NCBI GenBank assembly: GCA_964451785.1
Contig: CAYVJG010000014.1
Location: forward strand, 3,112 to 67,111
DNA length: 64,000 nucleotides
Source: JAJYSO01 sp964451785
GTDB lineage: Bacteria > Bacteroidota > Bacteroidia > Flavobacteriales > Flavobacteriaceae
Direction of reading: 5' to 3'
Shown: piece by piece, positions 63,401 to 64,000 of the stretch
Layout of the letters: each line of letters opens with the position of its first letter
Numbering within the stretch: the stretch's first letter is position 1
Notes under the pieces: generated by a model
Seen by the model: the letters and a program-made list of their open reading frames with translations, nothing else
The model's database searches: none
What the model was told of the DNA's origin: nothing
Program-made: the position numbers and the translations under genes

Positions 63401-63617
63401 CTAGGGTTTGACCTTGTTGTACTTCGATGCTAAACTGCCCATCAAAGTTGGTTGCTGTTCCGTTTGATGTGCCTTCCACAACAATATTTACTCCTGGTAT
63501 AGGAATCTGATTCTGATCAGTAACTGTACCAGATACGCTTAAGCGTTCTTGCGCAAAACTGGTGTGGAAAAGGCATAACAAAACGAAAGAAAAAAAAAGA
63601 CGTAATGTTGCTTTCAT
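60414..63617 (-). CDS. SusC/RagA-type TonB-linked outer-membrane receptor
   Basis: 1067 residues. Signal peptide (MKATLRLFFSFVLLCLFHTSFAQ). Carboxypeptidase-regulatory domain about 28-105 (VSGTVTDQNQIPIPGVNIVVEGTSNGTATNFDGQFSI), plug domain about 115-225 (DEVIVTGYGKQTRSKL; the SusC signature ALNSDDIASIEVLKDAAATAIYGARAANGVILVTTKKGKSG), then the barrel. It forms a lid-and-barrel pair with the SusD protein encoded next. Divergent from a gene for N-acetylneuraminate lyase; together they look like a sialic-acid uptake and catabolism locus (NanO/NanU type), an inference. The upstream region has a strong promoter and a LacI-like site. Confidence 0.94.
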   Translation of the reverse strand: MKATLRLFFSFVLLCLFHTSFAQERLSVSGTVTDQNQIPIPGVNIVVEGTSNGTATNFDGQFSIEVQQGQTLVFSSVGFQSKSVVVTTDTLTVTLNAGTALDEVIVTGYGKQTRSKLTTSVAKMDTRVLETSARSNAATALQGEIPGLKITNATGQPGSTPQITLRGGTGFNGSGSPLILIDGVPGSFYALNSDDIASIEVLKDAAATAIYGARAANGVILVTTKKGKSGKTTITYKQTYSFNYHRDLPNYLNAADFITYNRQAVLYYNEVTGRTNFNATFLDGATAFGTGNNTTNSPFTTMYLNSNNEYLLNYPGWSTVVDPVDPSKKILFKNNPVNELIYRPSHTTDHYLSFQGGNEKGSFYSSLGYMKNEGLILGSGFNRFTGKFTGSYNIYDNLRVTANIIYAHSNLNQSPLGSNDRVFRRFAGQPPTSRTYNNNPDGSLSDVLNPGTNLGFGNPLYYIDKFKRSNLEQRITASMGVEWDIIPDLTLSVRGSHFAINNLNESFNKAYLNGGSLIDTRNASASTDKVLRNQLTGTLDYTHTFDKHYLSVLIGTEYYSNKDYSLSAATKNSPTDLIPTMNAGAEADGVPYSFWTRNVISSAFGRVNYDYDDKYLLGFTFRYDGSSKLGNEKFGFFPGVSVGWNAQNEDFIKYSDLADYISQLKPRISYGVNGNLSVLGNFTSFGSYGSQGVYDGSTGYGNTTLPNYNLKWERSKTLNFGLDLSLFDNRLSFIADYYIRDVENKLATLTLPYWTGFSGITTNNGSLRNKGFELQFKADIIRSKDFTWSIHGALSKVKRYVVKLPENDNPNNRQGGAQIYNPATGELEWVGGLQEGQRVGTDLVITYVQDHIYKDADDVAQDADIRDDILPDPYKRYPGDVAWKDVNGDRIINSYDRQVIGRTTPDFFGGLSTTLNYKGFSLYVKTDFAVGHLIYNHIRGKGLAQTQGNLNPDALVLQSWTPDNRNTNIPRYVFTDPQGNIFRGSEATVNSQFWEKGDYLALREATLSYNLPKEWFNNFFQQFQVYVTGSNLYYFKSYSGPSPEEGGYQYGEFPMPRTLTLGLTMKI

Positions 63618-63627
63618 AATTAAATTT

Positions 63628-63650
63628 GTTAACGTTTGTAAACAAATGTA
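63628..63650 (-). promoter_or_regulatory. susC promoter with candidate LacI-type operator
   Basis: Minus-strand -7 element TACATTTG (plus 63643-63650). Just downstream of it, GTTAACGTTTGTAAAC (63628-63643) has the central AACGTT and near-symmetry typical of LacI-family operators; ATTTGTT (63624-63630) and AACAAAT (63641-63647) are also inverted. A repressor there would block the promoter. Confidence 0.45.
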
Positions 63651-63833
63651 GTTAATAAAAACTTATTAATTGTGAAAAATTGAAATTATTTTTATTTGGC
63701 ATCTGTGTTTTATTCTATATAAAATGCTTTATAAATAGTTATTTACAGGGCTGGCGATTATGTTGTTAATTTTTGAAATAGTTAAAAAAATAAATATTTT
63801 TAGTTTTTATTATATGTTTCTATTTTTTATCTT

Positions 63834-63841
63834 TACTTTTG
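63834..63841 (+). promoter_or_regulatory. -7 element of the N-acetylneuraminate lyase gene
   Basis: TACTTTTG, exact TAnnTTTG match, 79 bases upstream of the ATG at 63921. Confidence 0.5.
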
Positions 63842-63920
63842 AAAAAGAACTTATTTAACATATTGAAACCATAAAATTAAACCAGTCAGCTTTTGTTTGA
63901 CTAAAATTTAAAAGTATACT

Positions 63921-64000
63921 ATGCAAATACAGAAATTAAAAGGCCTGATTGCCGCTCCTTTTACCCCAATGAAAAAAGATGGCAGTGTTAACCCGGAGGC
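63921..64000 (+). CDS. nanA: N-acetylneuraminate lyase (DHDPS family), N-terminal fragment
   Basis: Only 26 codons lie inside the window; the gene continues past the right edge. The translation MQIQKLKGLIAAPFTPMKKD followed by GSVNPE matches the opening of N-acetylneuraminate lyase/dihydrodipicolinate synthase proteins: GLIAAPFTPM is the phosphate/backbone-binding first strand, and the DGSVN turn is typical of the lyase subgroup. It would split sialic acid into N-acetylmannosamine and pyruvate. DapA (lysine synthesis) is the main alternative, but the divergent SusC/SusD pair favours the lyase. The fragment is too short to be certain. Confidence 0.7.
   Translation, partial: MQIQKLKGLIAAPFTPMKKDGSVNPE

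Larger units (their letters stand above)
63618..63920. other. divergent control region between susC and nanA
   Basis: 303 AT-rich bases. Holds the susC promoter and operator-like repeat near 63624-63650 and the nanA-like promoter at 63834-63841. Nothing coding was seen. Confidence 0.6.

Noticed and set aside
1..64000. Phage, integrative element, toxin-antitoxin or defence island
   Set aside because: No integrase, transposase, restriction, CRISPR, retron or toxin gene is evident; all sizeable coding regions are core or envelope genes, and only small non-coding repeats look mobile.

Overview
The window looks like chromosomal DNA from a member of the Bacteroidota, most likely a flavobacterium (family Flavobacteriaceae; no species call is attempted). 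The evidence is a gliding-motility lipoprotein gene (gldH), a type IX secretion sorting tail on one exported protein, SusC/SusD and other TonB-dependent receptors, promoters of the Bacteroidota TAnnTTTG type, AT-rich intergenic DNA, and dense short operons. No rRNA, tRNA, CRISPR array, integrase or transposase gene was seen. Most genes are intact and housekeeping or envelope-related.

Layout. 1-7.9 kb: a haem cluster. A leftward operon hemA-hemC-trkH-trkA-hemD-hemE (hemE runs off the left edge) has a two-gene potassium uptake system inserted in its middle; an AraC regulator and hemH lie divergently on the other side. 8-14.5 kb: a D-2-hydroxyacid dehydrogenase, D-serine ammonia-lyase, an M1 aminopeptidase and dnaK. 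14.6-22.4 kb: YceI, an OmpH/Skp-like lipoprotein, then a GbsR-type regulator with a three-gene RND efflux operon. 22.9-31.2 kb: a very large predicted outer-membrane protein of unknown function, queD, a fatty-acid hydroxylase, a deoxynucleoside kinase, a small unknown exported protein, thyA and OsmC. 31-39 kb: a LysM/periplasmic-binding fusion, YbjQ, TlpA, hpt, dinB and a T9SS cargo protein. 39-46 kb: a beta-helix lipoprotein and TonB receptor pair next to a divergent PhoB-like response regulator, then uvrC. 46-58 kb: a patatin/beta-barrel protein, the two CoA-transferase subunits, a ricT-gldH-pbp1A overlapping operon, trhO, a SCO protein and rseP. 58.9-64 kb: a SusD/SusC pair divergent from the start of an N-acetylneuraminate lyase gene, so probably a sialic-acid utilisation locus that continues past the right edge.

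The most unusual content is non-coding. Three families of small dispersed elements sit between genes: (1) hairpin-rich elements of about 420-620 bp at 22.5, 29.2 and 48.5 kb, with inverted ends, two inverted hairpin modules in two of the copies, and stems that change in a compensatory way while the loop stays conserved; (2) a 160-bp MITE-like element with inverted ends at 10.4, 35.0 and 54.8 kb; (3) a smaller 80-130-bp element at 22.7, 48.9 and 58.8 kb that is nested inside family 1 at two places and touches the susD stop codon at the third. The regulatory layer is also readable: a 12-bp motif at identical spacing upstream of the TonB receptor and the beta-helix lipoprotein, palindromes overlapping the gbsR and response-regulator promoters, a possible sigma-54-like heat-shock promoter for dnaK, and inverted repeats abutting the start codons of dsdA and of the large outer-membrane gene.

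Limits: all family calls are from reading motifs by eye; no database search or alignment was run.
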